From NCBI GenBank assembly GCA_905116865.2, contig CAJHNH020002834.1, positions 1-64,000 of the forward strand: a stretch of 64,000 nucleotides of DNA, read 5' to 3'. The notes under the pieces are model-generated. The model made no database searches, had not been told where the DNA came from, and was given only the letters and a program-made list of their open reading frames with translations. Below, in pieces: positions 22,171 through 32,012 of this stretch (positions within the stretch are counted from its first letter, which is position 1; each line of letters opens with the position of its first letter). The position numbers and the translations under genes were made by a program. Source of the DNA: Candidula unifasciata. Lineage: Eukaryota > Mollusca > Gastropoda > Stylommatophora > Geomitridae.

Positions 22171-22570
22171 AGAGAGCACAGCACACAGTTAGTAATGTAG
22201 CTCCAGTAATAATCCCTCAAGGATCTTTAAAACAAAAATATTGCACTCATGAACTGAACTATACAAAATCTAAAAATGACCCACATTATCCAGAGGGCTG
22301 GATTACTTCCGCGTGAAGACGGTGCTAAATTAGTAGAATAAGCAGCTATGAGAGCGTACCACCACAGCAAGAAAGAGAAAGTAGGGCTCTGATGACTGAC
22401 TGACTAAATGAATGACTGGCAGATGAACTGACAAATGCCTGCGGAAGTGGAATGTGTGGGCCAAAAAGAGCAAATATTGCAGCCATGTTGTCAAATGCAT
22501 TTACGTTTTCGGGTGAACGAAGAAGAAGAAAAAGAATCTGCATTTTTAAGGACATTTAACTGGAGGAAAT

Positions 22571-22838
22571 GTGCTTTTACAACAACAACAAAATATACTA
22601 TTCTCATTAGAACAGCCATGATGGCACAGTGGATAATGTGCTTTTACAACAACAACAAAATATACTATTCTCATTAGAACAGCCATGATGGCACAGTGGA
22701 TAATGTGCTTTTACAACAACAACAAAATATACTATTCTCATTAGAACAGCCATGATGGCACAGTTGATAATGTGCTTTTACAACAACAACAAAATATACT
22801 ATTCTCATTAGAACAGCCATGATGGCACAGTTGATAAT
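22571..22838 (+). repeat. 67-bp tandem repeat, 4 copies
   Basis: The unit contains 'aacaacaacaaaatatac' and 'cagccatgatggcacagtgg'. The segment 'gatggcacagtggataatg' resembles a tRNA A box, so the unit may descend from a SINE head. The copies are almost identical, so the expansion is recent. Confidence 0.9.
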
Positions 22839-22949
22839 GTGCTTTGCTGTTAGGTAATGGTTTAGTGATAATTCCCTAGAAAAGGCAGCTTGATCTTTTC
22901 TGACCAGGATGACTACTGAGTCGACCCAGCCTCATCACAACAGGTACCC

Positions 22950-23255
22950 CTCCCCCCCCCCCCCCACTGTGGGTTCCAGGGCCCCATTGTGAGGAAAACA
23001 AGAATAGACCCACTGTCTCCCCCAAAAGCATGTCGTAAGAGTCGACTAATTGGGGAGCTTCCTTTGAATTCGGAGTGCATCTGCCGGAGAGGAAAGGAAC
23101 CAACAGTCTGTATTCAAGAGAATGAGATCTGTAAAACTGATGCACACGCAACACTCAGGTTCTGGAGCAGGACTGCAGTTCAGTAGTGGATGAGCAACCA
23201 GAACCTTCCGCCAGAGTGTACAGCTGGTGAACGCAAAGAAGACAGAAGAAGACAA
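22950..23255 (+). mobile_element. R1 interspersed repeat with poly(C) at its head
   Basis: A full-length R1 similar to 8590-8886, immediately preceded by a C run (22952-22966). It ends in a (GAAGA) tail at 23235-23250. Confidence 0.85.
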
Positions 23256-23344
23256 CAGGTACCAGGTAATTTTCTGGGAAGGAAGAGTAGTGAAGACAAA
23301 TCTGCAAAAATCATGGCCTAGTATATGCGAATTTTGTTGTTAAA

Positions 23345-23535
23345 TGTTGAGTTAAGAATTAACATCACAGCACTCAGGACACTCCCATAAGTGCTCCGTC
23401 CCCGTCTTCAGCAGCAAGCAAAGAGTTCCAATTCCGATCGCACCAGCAACCGTCTGATTGTATAGCCGCCTCATCCTTCCCCTGAGTGTTGAGTGTCGGA
23501 CACATCCTTTGGTTACTCCTCGCAGCGAAGACCTT
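23345..23535 (-). mobile_element. LINE RNase H C-terminal fragment
   Basis: On the minus strand it resembles 35193-35400 and 38840-39015: a 'W.CPECCDV' type end, 'GTLRLLLKTGTEHL' and 'QTVAGAI'. Positions 23535-24110 contain no supported gene. Confidence 0.65.
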
Positions 23536-24174
23536 ACATTATGTATGTATCAGGTTATCAGTGGCAATTCCAACTTCATGACAAATAGGTCGTATCTGCT
23601 CCATTCCAATCCCAGTGAAAACCACACAAAATGCCTACCATTGTCCCTATGAAAAGAATCAACAGCAATCCTAGCAAAATCCAACAGCTTGTGCATGAAT
23701 TAAATGCAAAAGGTAACCACCAGATTTGCCAACACCAACAGTCTTTCACTAGAACTGCAGTTCACAGAAGTAGAAGTCATGACAAATCAACTGGTGTACA
23801 TGCATAACTGCACAAGGTATACTGCCAACTATGTGGTAACCAACCAAATGTCATTTCCTCAATATGTAGTTTACAACATAAATCTCAAACAGCACAGACA
23901 ATATGCATTTCACATGAAATCCACAGCTCACAGTGTCACACCTAAAAGCAGTAACTACGAGACTATCAAAGTTAGTGAAGTTGTTAACAAAACAACAAAA
24001 TTATTTACCTCAAGTTAACAACATCAGACTCATGAAGTGAATTTAAAAGACCAGCTTCAAAGACATATCTGGAAATCAGAAATAAAGACATGTGGTTAAA
24101 AAAAAAATAATTTTTCTTTCTGTGTGTGGAAGGTAGAAGTATTATCATAAATTAAAAAGAGGGGGGAATTTCCA

Positions 24175-24250
24175 TCTGTCTAGGCGAAGGTGAGTGTGAC
24201 CAGCAAGACCGGTTGGCATTAAGAAGAATCTTCCACAATAAATACATGAG
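24175..24250 (+). repeat. LINE tail fragment
   Basis: It shares 'ggtgagtgtgaccagcaaga' with the tails at 27515-27560 and 29320-29370. The region 24250-25390 shows no supported gene. Confidence 0.4.
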
Positions 24251-25389
24251 ACTGCAGGATCACTGCTGCCTTCACATGTGTGTGACATGTTTCTTCTCAG
24301 ATACTCAGCTCTTCACCTGTCTGCAATCCTGTTCTCGTCCCCATTTCCCTTCCTAATTTTACTCCTCAATGCAATGCTATCCCATGAACCTACCTCAATG
24401 CCTGTAGCATTCATGTCCTACTTGCACACACCCTTAAAATGCAGCAGATGCCAACTCTGACATCTTCTACTGATCTGTAATTCACCACAGGGAATGTCCT
24501 TAAGGACTACCATCATCCTTCCTCTGAATGTATCCTAGCCATCCAAGCCTTCAAAAACTGAGCATTGAAAACACTTATGACACCTGCACTTTACAACACC
24601 TCAGTGTTTGTAATCTTGTCTTGCCGCCTAAGGCCAAGTATACTTCACAAACACTGCATGTAAATGCTATTCAGCCATTTCTTCTGGTGTAAGTAAGCTG
24701 ACCAAGTTCACTACTAGGGTGCAGGAGAACCCATGTTTGATAAACAAAGGGGTTTTTGCTTCAACTGCCTCAGCAAGATCACTAAAAGCAACACATAGTA
24801 GTTGATATTGTTCATGTCATTTTTTTTTTTTTTTTGCAGCTGTTGTAATGAGAATATCCAATCTGTGTTGGACTCAAAGGCCACAGAGGATAAACCTGGT
24901 CTCCTAGAATCTGCAGTCTTCACATAACAATTCTGGCATATATTTTTCTAACAGCTAAAAAAAAAAGTAAAATTGTCCTGTAGTTGCATTCATCTGATTG
25001 CCCCTTGTTTTTGTGAGACCTGTCCGTGCAGCATAGGGTTATTACCTGGTGAATCTGTGGAATGTCTTTTCTGCTACTGACCTCTATAGGAAATTGATCT
25101 CTCCCTGCAGCCTTCTCTGTAGAAGTTCATCAACAGCAAGGCTAACTTCCACCAGTGTTGGAAATGTGTCCACATAGTCAACAGCTGTCAGAGCCACCAT
25201 GGCATTAAGAACAGCATCTGTTAGTTTGCTTTCAGCTGAGATAAGCTCCGAGTAGTGTTGCTACATTTCTTTCTATTATATGACACCAACTGAAGTTTAC
25301 AGGCTGTAGCGAATCAACACATTATTAGCTGGGGGCTACCCATCTTGAGGCGGCGGTAGCTGATCAGTGATAATCTTAAATGTCTCACA

Positions 25390-25700
25390 CTCTCAAAGGT
25401 AGCCCATGGCATCATTGTCTACGCCAACTGACAGGGACCATAACTGCCTCTCAATTTGATTCCAAGACCAATTAAGGCCATGGATGAAGTTCCTCCTCTC
25501 CATGGCATAAAGCCTGTGCAGTATCGTAAAGACCTTGTGTTGCCAATGCAGCATGATTCCTTCCTCTGCCCGCTCAGCTTCCTCCAAAGAAAGGATAGCA
25601 TCAATGTGTTTCAAACAAAGCAGGCTGGATCAGAAGAGCAGCAGTCTGATGTCGGCCTGTTGGAACTGACAAGCTGTTAACTAAAAAGGGCCTGGTTTGC
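25390..25700 (-). repeat. R4 interspersed repeat, possibly protein-derived
   Basis: The minus-strand frame 25614-25393 is open for 73 codons, with 'EEAERAEEGIMLHWQHKVF' and 'LHRLYAMERRNFIHGLNW'. The same segment appears damaged at 19620-19725 and 14700-14800. This suggests an interspersed element with former coding capacity. No family is recognised. Confidence 0.45.
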
Positions 25701-26530
25701 CCTGCCATAACTATTAAGTTTTCATGTTGCATTTAATCCAGGATAAGGCTTTATCCTCTACAATGTGCTCTTCTACTGGCACAAATGGCATGTTGGGTTT
25801 GGTATTGGCCACCAAAAACTGGATGTTACCGATAAACGATCTACAAACAGCAGTCCAGACACAATGATATCTGACCAAGAAAAGATCTGACATATATATC
25901 ACATCCATATAACATTGTTCACTCAAAGATCGATCATCTTCACTACACATGACTGAGCTCTGATCTCCTCCTTAGTATGTCTCCAAGATCTCATTATAAC
26001 AGTTGTTTTTATACTCCAATTGAGTACACTGATATATTGCCAGTAAGAATAACAAAGGTGACAGAGGCATTGCTGTAATTTTTCTGTTTAGATTTGCCCA
26101 CGGTTGGCTGGCTTTTGCAGCTGGGTCAGACTGATTTGTCGCCTTTTCTAATCTGCCTCCCCTTAGGGCCCCAATTACCGGACACATAAACTTAAACGTG
26201 TCAATACTTTAGATGACATATACTGGATTATTAACGCTTAATAATGTTCGTAACTATCTAAATGTCTGAACTGCTGAATTAAAATAAGTTACATTTTGGC
26301 GTTTTGCAGTGATCATCAAGTCAGTCTGACTCGACCGAAGTCTGTGATCTGTCGACATTCGTCCAAAAGCCAAACAAAAATGAAAAAGAAAGAAACATGA
26401 TTACCCAACTGAGCGCCTGCAATATGCAAAAGAAAACAGTACAAATCTAGGACGTAACGTCACTACTTCATTTAAGCATCTCAATTCAAACTAAAACAAC
26501 GACATACACTCAGCAACCGCTTGGTCAGGA
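25700..26530. other. Intronic sequence, nothing recognised
   Basis: Apparently unique sequence within the inferred 5.4-kb intron. A 78-codon and a 71-codon minus-strand frame are open but have no motif or splice support. Confidence 0.35.
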
Positions 26531-26536
26531 ACTTAC

Positions 26537-26600
26537 ATAAATCGAGCTATGGTTTCCCTTCTCTTCGGCGGAAACAACAATGGCGGCTGTCTACATCTGT
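26537..26600 (-). other. Probable non-coding first exon of the Pro/Tyr-rich gene
   Basis: On the minus strand, a GC-rich stretch ends in the donor GTAAGT (26536-26531). A spliced 5' UTR is required by the acceptor at 21126, so the intron would be 5.4 kb. The pairing is inferred; no transcript is available. Confidence 0.5.
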
Positions 26601-26640
26601 CTGCAGTGAATGGGGGTTGAATGTTTGATTGGCTGGAGCC
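26577..26640 (-). promoter_or_regulatory. Candidate promoter with YY1-like and CCAAT elements
   Basis: Positions 26577-26588 read AACAATGGCGGC, close to the YY1 site AANATGGCGGC often found at TATA-less start sites. A CCAAT box on the minus strand lies at 26628-26632, about 40 bp upstream. CpGs are frequent around 26640-26700. Confidence 0.5.
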
Positions 26641-27130
26641 TGGACACGACGGGTCGGGTCGTTATATGTGTGCTAGAGCATGCCTATAGATCTTTGCCGT
26701 CGTCACATATTTGTGATTATTAGGCTTTTTGTCTAGGGTTCTGTAGTGGCTTTCATTTAGGACCCAGTCTTGCCAGTGCAGATGTTTTAAAGATCTCTAG
26801 GTGTAGTGGCTGGAGCTAGAGAGTACAGTGCTTTTTGCGATTGTATTGGTAGGCGAACATCCGCTCTTTGAAAGCCGAGACAAATAGAATAGTATACCTT
26901 TATGTATGCTATACATGCCTCCTCCACCCCACCCCCTTTATTTTCTTTCCGAGCAGCTACCTGAAGGTTCAAACACGCTTTTGACTCATAGAGTTGCATC
27001 TTCTCGGGCAGTCCAACAGGACAAATTCTAGATGCCATGTCAACTTCCCAAATACGTTTTAACCATATATATATATATATTAAACGATCTTTATTTTTGT
27101 GTCGAGTCATGCGGTTATTCGAGGCAACGA
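26640..27130. other. Intergenic region upstream of the minus-strand gene
   Basis: No gene is supported. A short (TA)n run is at 27066-27081. Confidence 0.4.
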
Positions 27131-27229
27131 CCATGCAGATTATCTGGTGAGCGATGAGGTTACTATGACTGGACAGAAGTTATGTCAGTAATGCCATGCT
27201 AGATGCATATCGCGAAGAAGATCCCGACA

Positions 27230-27600
27230 CCAAGTAGAAATCCGTGTCAGCTTCATGGATATGTGAGTGCAGCCTGGAGCAGCCAGACACGAACAGTTCA
27301 CTGAGGGCAGAAACAAGACGTCTGATTTATCAACACAGAATAGACGTTATCAGATGTCTCATTCTTGTGGAGCTGCTGGGGAGATAATACCACCTACGGA
27401 TATGTCCGGAGTGCTGCGATGATGCCCTCACTAATCATGTTGGTACCTTTCTGTCTTTCAAAACAATAGTGTTATATTGTGCTATGCGTATGCAATGCAT
27501 GACATTTACAGCCCATGGTGATGGCGAGTGTGACTAACAAGACCCGCTCACGTTAAAAAAATTGGTTTCCCAATTATAGCTTTGGATTTCAAGACCGCCG
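27230..27600 (+). mobile_element. LINE RNase H end and 3' tail
   Basis: Positions 27310-27430 carry broken frames resembling 'LINTE.TLSDVSFLWSCWGDN' and a final 'CPECCDDALTNHV'. Positions 27440-27600 are a non-coding tail ('gttggtacctttctgtcttt', 'catggtgatggcgagtgtga') that reappears at 29245-29400. Confidence 0.6.
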
Positions 27601-28644
27601 TTGTCATCGTCTTTGTCCGGTGCCGATGCAGCCTCCAGGGCGGCGACCGCCTGGCTGACCAGCGTCCTGATAGGCCCAGTCGGAGTGCCTATCCACGGGA
27701 TAGCGGCGCTGTACCGCTACTCGAAGACCACCGAGTGGTACCTCACCCTCACCGAAGCAGCTCACAGGACTCACTACGATCTCCTGCACAATGCGCGGAA
27801 AACAGTGGAGGGTGTAGATGTTCTTCTAGAACATCTAGACAAAGTAAAAACAAAAATCTGCATCAATTGGATGCCAGTCACAGCCACGGAAGCGACCGTG
27901 AAAAAAATCATCACCGGAATCACGGGAGACGAAGATCCCGAAGAGTACCAAACAAAACACGGCATCGACAGGTGGCATGCCTCGGTGAGGGAGACAAAAC
28001 CGATCCCTCATTATGTTAACATGAGGCATCCGGCGCTCCCCGGCGGCAAACACCAGCTCTGGGTCACGAATTGTCCTCACTGCGGGCACAATGACCACTG
28101 GGCAAACAAGTGCCCTACAAGGAGGAGACGACCCGAGCCAGCACCAGCAAAGGAAATCCCACAAGAGGAGGTTTTTCCACTCCTGATAGAGTCTTCCCAA
28201 ATAGCAGAGAATGAGCCGCAGAAGGAAGAGACTTCTTCCGAGGACGCACAGTCATCTGCAGAAGAAGGAGTTAAAAAGACCACGGCAAAAAAGAAGAGAA
28301 AGAACAAGAAAAGGAACCGACCAACCAGTTCAAACGACACATCACCGACAGTGCCTAAGATCGGACAAGTCAAACCAAATAGTGAAAGCACCCCGAAGAA
28401 GAAGACAAGAGAAGCCAGTACTGGAGAAACTGAGGATAACAACCCTTGCTACTGGGAGATCCAGTGCAGCGGCTGTCACACGAAAACAGGGACATCATCA
28501 CACGCAAAATGGGATCTCAAGTGCAGAGGGTGTCAGTGGCCCTTAGCAACAGCTAGCGACGCGGAATTACGCCTCGTAAGCGGACACGCCACCCTCGCGG
28601 AGAAGGTTCCCATCAAAAGGACCCAGGAGAAGCTGGTCCTTTAA
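27601..28644 (+). CDS. Retroelement ORF1/gag-like protein with CCHC zinc knuckle (5'-truncated)
   Basis: An uninterrupted 347-codon frame ending at TAA near 28642. It starts at a TTG with an in-frame stop at 27577-27579 and no ATG in between, so the true N-terminus is missing or upstream. Order: a region at residues 85-150 that could be RRM-like ('CINWMPVTATEATVKKII'); a CCHC knuckle at about 155-172 (CPHCGHNDHWANKC, spacing C-x2-C-x4-H-x4-C); a Glu-rich then Lys-rich basic stretch ('KKTTAKKKRKNKKR'); and a C-terminal Cys set ('CSGCH' ... 'CRGC') like a zinc ribbon. This architecture matches nucleic-acid-binding ORF1 proteins of jockey/I-type LINEs. No ORF2 follows. It could also be a domesticated gag-like gene. 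Its intact frame among decayed elements is notable. Confidence 0.7.
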   Translation: MSSSLSGADAASRAATAWLTSVLIGPVGVPIHGIAALYRYSKTTEWYLTLTEAAHRTHYDLLHNARKTVEGVDVLLEHLDKVKTKICINWMPVTATEATVKKIITGITGDEDPEEYQTKHGIDRWHASVRETKPIPHYVNMRHPALPGGKHQLWVTNCPHCGHNDHWANKCPTRRRRPEPAPAKEIPQEEVFPLLIESSQIAENEPQKEETSSEDAQSSAEEGVKKTTAKKKRKNKKRNRPTSSNDTSPTVPKIGQVKPNSESTPKKKTREASTGETEDNNPCYWEIQCSGCHTKTGTSSHAKWDLKCRGCQWPLATASDAELRLVSGHATLAEKVPIKRTQEKLVL

Positions 28645-28870
28645 ATTAAATGAATGGAGTCCCTCTTTTCTTTATTTCCCCCGCCCCAGCACTTTTTCCT
28701 TTATCTCTTTGTTTTGTTACTTTTCCATTTTCTTTTTGTATTTTGAAATAAAATTTGAATGCACTCACAAACAACACCACAATAACACGCACAAACGGCA
28801 ACGAATGTAAAAACAGACTTACAAAAATACTCGCAACATACAAAACACAAACACAAAAAAAAAAAAAAAG
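28645..28870 (+). other. 3' region of the ORF1-like element
   Basis: AATAAA occurs at about 28746-28751, followed by A/C-rich sequence and a 13-A run near 28857-28869. This resembles the 3' end of a retrotranscript, although the signal is further from the A-run than usual. Confidence 0.45.
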
Positions 28871-28945
28871 AATGAAGACAGAAATGATTGCAGAAAGAAT
28901 GCAGGCTGAGCGTTTGAGAAAAAAAAAACTATATAGGAATAGACC
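28870..28945 (+). mobile_element. LINE C-terminal fragment
   Basis: It matches 36225-36275 ('agaaatgattgcagaaag' and 'gagcctctgag' relatives), the start of a zinc-finger-bearing LINE C-terminus. Confidence 0.4.
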
Positions 28946-28954
28946 TGTGTTTTA

Positions 28955-29022
28955 TAGACCAATCGGCACAAGATGGGTGATGTGGTCAGCATCACGCCGA
29001 CTGCCTTTACTTCCCGATAAAA
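28955..29022 (-). mobile_element. SINE core-domain fragment
   Basis: Reverse complement of the core shared by the SINEs at 44940-45240 and 56510-56790: 'gatgtggtcagcatcacgcc' and 'ctgcctttacttccc'. Confidence 0.6.
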
Positions 29023-29244
29023 ATAGCATAATATGCAGATAACAATAGCATATAATATGCACATAAAAATAGCATATAACATGCACATAAAAATAGCATA
29101 TAACATGCATATAAAAATAGCATATAACATGCATATAGCAATAGCACATAACATGCACATAAAATAGCATATAACATGCATATAACAATAGCATATAACA
29201 TGCACATAAAAATAGCATTTAATATGCATATAACAATAGCACTT
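29018..29244 (+). repeat. 24-bp AT-rich minisatellite, about 9.5 copies
   Basis: The unit is 'ataaaaatagcatataac' plus 'atgcac'. It is open on the minus strand as a Cys/Tyr-rich repeat only because 24 is divisible by 3. It lies between a SINE core fragment and the second LINE tail. Confidence 0.9.
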
Positions 29245-29400
29245 GTTGTTGGCACCTTTCAGTCTTTCCAGACATTATTATATTTTGCTACGAGGATGCA
29301 TGGGAATCATGGTCCATGGTGATGGCGAGTGAGACTAGCAAGACCCGCTTGCGCTAAGAGAAGCCTTCCACAGTTAGAGCATGGGATTTCAGGAGGGTTG
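29245..29400 (+). repeat. Second copy of the LINE 3' tail
   Basis: It matches 27440-27600 in order: 'gttggcacctttcagtc', 'catggtgatggcgagtgaga' and 'gcatgggatttcagga'. Together the two copies bracket the ORF1-like element. Confidence 0.7.
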
Positions 29401-29885
29401 TAGCTATCACACGTATTCAGTGTGCTTTAACATTTTAACCTATTGACCCACTGCAGTTGTAACGCTACACCGAAGACAGTCCTAATGTAATCAGATGTCT
29501 GGCATTGCCTTTTATGTGCAGAGGAAGTAAAAGAGGAAGTAACACGGGTGTATGTATCAAAATATAAAATATAAAATCCAGACATCTCAGTCTTTCAATA
29601 TTCCTTTCCGTAACCGATCTTTCTCATAATCATCCAGATGGTGTCGGTCATCATTTCTGTCCACATAATCTTTATGTATTTCTTAGGTCCTGCAGGCTCT
29701 CATGTAAGGATATTTTATCTATAATATTAATATGTTGTTTAATATGTGTCTTATCTAGCACTAACATCCATTCCTTGTCACAGCGTTCACTTGCATTATG
29801 TACCCCCCCCCCACCCCCCCCACCCCCCCCCCCCCCCCAATCTGCTTTCTGTGCGTATGTGTTTTGTTTTGTGCTCATCTTTTTT
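29400..29885. other. No gene; long poly(C)
   Basis: A C-rich run with two A interruptions spans 29803-29838. Otherwise nothing is recognised. Confidence 0.6.
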
Positions 29886-29894
29886 TTTTTTTTA

Positions 29895-30120
29895 AACGTA
29901 TCCAGAAACCATGAGTTGTAAACCCTTTGGCTCGGTACTATGGATATCGCAACCCTTCGGCATTGATTCCATTATAGGTACCGTTAATCTGGGAGAAATG
30001 TGGCTTTTCTGCCTACCCCCAGGAGTGAACCCGGACCACAAGGAGTTCGTCACCCGGCCGCCGCGAAAGTCAGGTTTAACCAACTTCGCTAGAGAGCCGG
30101 GCAGTTGTGCTCATCTAGAT
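29895..30120 (+). repeat. R5 repeat
   Basis: It closely matches 59130-59360 in inverted orientation: 'accatgagttg', 'ggctcggtactatggatatc', 'gagtgaacccggaccacaag' and 'gagttcgtcacccgg'. The conservation is high over more than 150 bp. No known family is recognised. Confidence 0.7.
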
Positions 30121-30570
30121 ATTGGTTAAAAAGACAGAAAGCTATGAAAAGATTTGATAACCACCTGCTGGATTCCCTACCCTGATCCGAATAATCTGGT
30201 AATCTGGTAATCTTAGTTTCAGCTTCATAGCAGACGGGTCACCCCATAGTTGCTCCGCGTCAGTGCCAACGAAAAACACATAACATGTTTATCACAGTTC
30301 AAATTAAATCCACTGCTCACAGTGTCAAACCATGCACTCAACTCTGAAGCTGGTCAACGAAACTATATCCTTCCAGTCTACAAATGGAGCAAAAACAAAT
30401 TTGCCACGGGTAAAAGAAGTGGCCGTGCCTAGCGTCCATTTCGACCTGAAGCATTATGTGAGGGTTAATAAACAGTAACCCTAGCAGTACCCTCACTATT
30501 AGCTGGGGAAGGGACTTAGGACATTATATCCACCAACAAGCGTCGCCCCTACAACGACCTACTGCCTTCG
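30120..30570. other. No gene supported
   Basis: No tandem repeat, element or convincing coding frame was recognised here. Confidence 0.35.
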
Positions 30571-31740
30571 TTAACGACTGTTCACCCAACAGCCATGCAG
30601 TTCTTTGGCACGAAGGAGACACCTTGAACTTGGGTTTCGGACTGCCGACTCCCTACAAGATGTTATGTTATTTTCTGTTATCACAATCCACGTCACTGCA
30701 CATTGGGCATTCCCATGCGTGTTTAGTCTTCCGAAGCAGCAGCCACTCCGAAGTACTTCTACTAATTGTTCCCATAAGAAGCTGGTTATATTGACTCCTA
30801 TCTCGGCCTCGACGACGGAAAAGACGTGCTTCACCATGCTTTACTCCCATGTCATGCAATCGTGTCAGTGATTCCGCATTATCCACTAGCCCAGTCCGTA
30901 CAGCGGTGACGATATCTGCTCTGTCCATGCTTTTTCCCGCAATCCTTAGTGCAGTGCTTGTCAGTTGGTCCACTCGCTCATTTCCCTTTACGCCCGCATG
31001 ACCCGGTGTGTAGATCCAGATTACGGAGGTTAAGTTAGATTTTTGAATGCTTTCTACCCATTCAGAGCGCATACCGCCTGTTTCTATCTTCTGAAGCATA
31101 TTCATAGAGTCTGACACAATAACTGCCTGTGTGGCAGTTTGCTCGGATATCCATGCCAAAACTTTAGAAGCAGCGGTTATTTCCATGGTCATGCTTGACG
31201 TGGTTGTCTGGTAAGCGCTGCTGTCCCCCTGTATTGTTTTCCCCCTTCTTTGCGCTGTGTATGCCCAAGCTGACTTTGATCCGCGCTTCATGGATCCATC
31301 TGTGTAGGTGATAATATCTTCTGGGTCTGAATGCTGATCTATCAGTTCCCTGACTTCTGTGTCTACGGCCGAAGGAATTTGATCCCTTCAGTGCCTTCCG
31401 AGTGTGATGACAACCTTAGAGATGCCAGGCATGTCTACTGGTGTATTCGTCCATTCTTTTCCGTGACTGATCATGTCTAGGTCACATACGTGCTGGAATA
31501 AATCCTCAGCCTTTGCCATCCAAGAGCGACCTCTTTTGAGACGCGTTTCTTTTGTGTCTCCTATAGCTTTGTGCAGTGGGTGGTTAACGTCTGCCGATAC
31601 CCTCATGTACGCCTTGACCTGTGACACTTTGTATCTGCTAGTCTTCGTCGGCAAACCCAGGACATAACGTTTGGCGTTGCAGGAGGTGTCTTTTGTGCAG
31701 CCGAGTATGAGTCTCACGGACCTCATTTTGTTGATCCGCC
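30571..31740 (-). mobile_element. LINE fragment: RT C-terminus plus RNase H
   Basis: Read on the minus strand from 31726: the RT end 'MRSVRLILGCTKDTSCNAK'; then across a stop 'DIITYTDGSMKRGSKSAWA' (RNase H catalytic Asp), 'SSMTMEITAA' (Glu), 'VIVSDSMNML' (Asp) and 'YTPGHAGVKGNERVDQLT' (His, Asp). It closes with 'HAWECPMCSDVD'. All four RNase H catalytic positions are present in a 207-codon open stretch, so this is one of the youngest copies of the family here, though lacking the RT core. Confidence 0.85.
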
Positions 31741-31895
31741 TTGGGGTGGGCGTGGAAGGGGATCAACTGCCCCTTAACAAGCATATCATAAAAAGCTGCA
31801 AATTATAGATATGCTTAAAGTGGACGTATTGGGCTGAAAGGTGAATATATCACAGCTTAGCTGCAAACACAACATTGTGCCAACCGTAGTTTTAA
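31740..31895 (+). mobile_element. R2 interspersed repeat
   Basis: Head 'caagcatatcataaaa', middle 'gtattgggctgaaaggtg', and 'tcacagcttagctgcaaac', as in the R2 copy at 42720. Confidence 0.65.
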
Positions 31896-31904
31896 GAAGA
31901 AACA

Positions 31905-32012
31905 CAAAAGAAGAAGAAAGAAGAAGAAGAAAGAAGAAGAAGAAGAAGAAGAAGAAGAAGAAAAGTACAGGGGGAGGAGGAGAAAGGTAAGAAGAAGAAG
32001 AAAAAGTGAAGA
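31905..32012 (+). repeat. (GAA)n microsatellite, interrupted
   Basis: Imperfect GAA/AAG repeats with a central 'gtacagggggaggagg' interruption. It follows an R2 copy. Confidence 0.9.

Noticed and set aside
27582..28019. Alternative 145-codon frame overlapping the zinc-knuckle ORF
   Set aside because: It is Arg/Ser-rich without motifs, while the overlapping frame carries the CCHC knuckle and is longer; this is a shadow frame.
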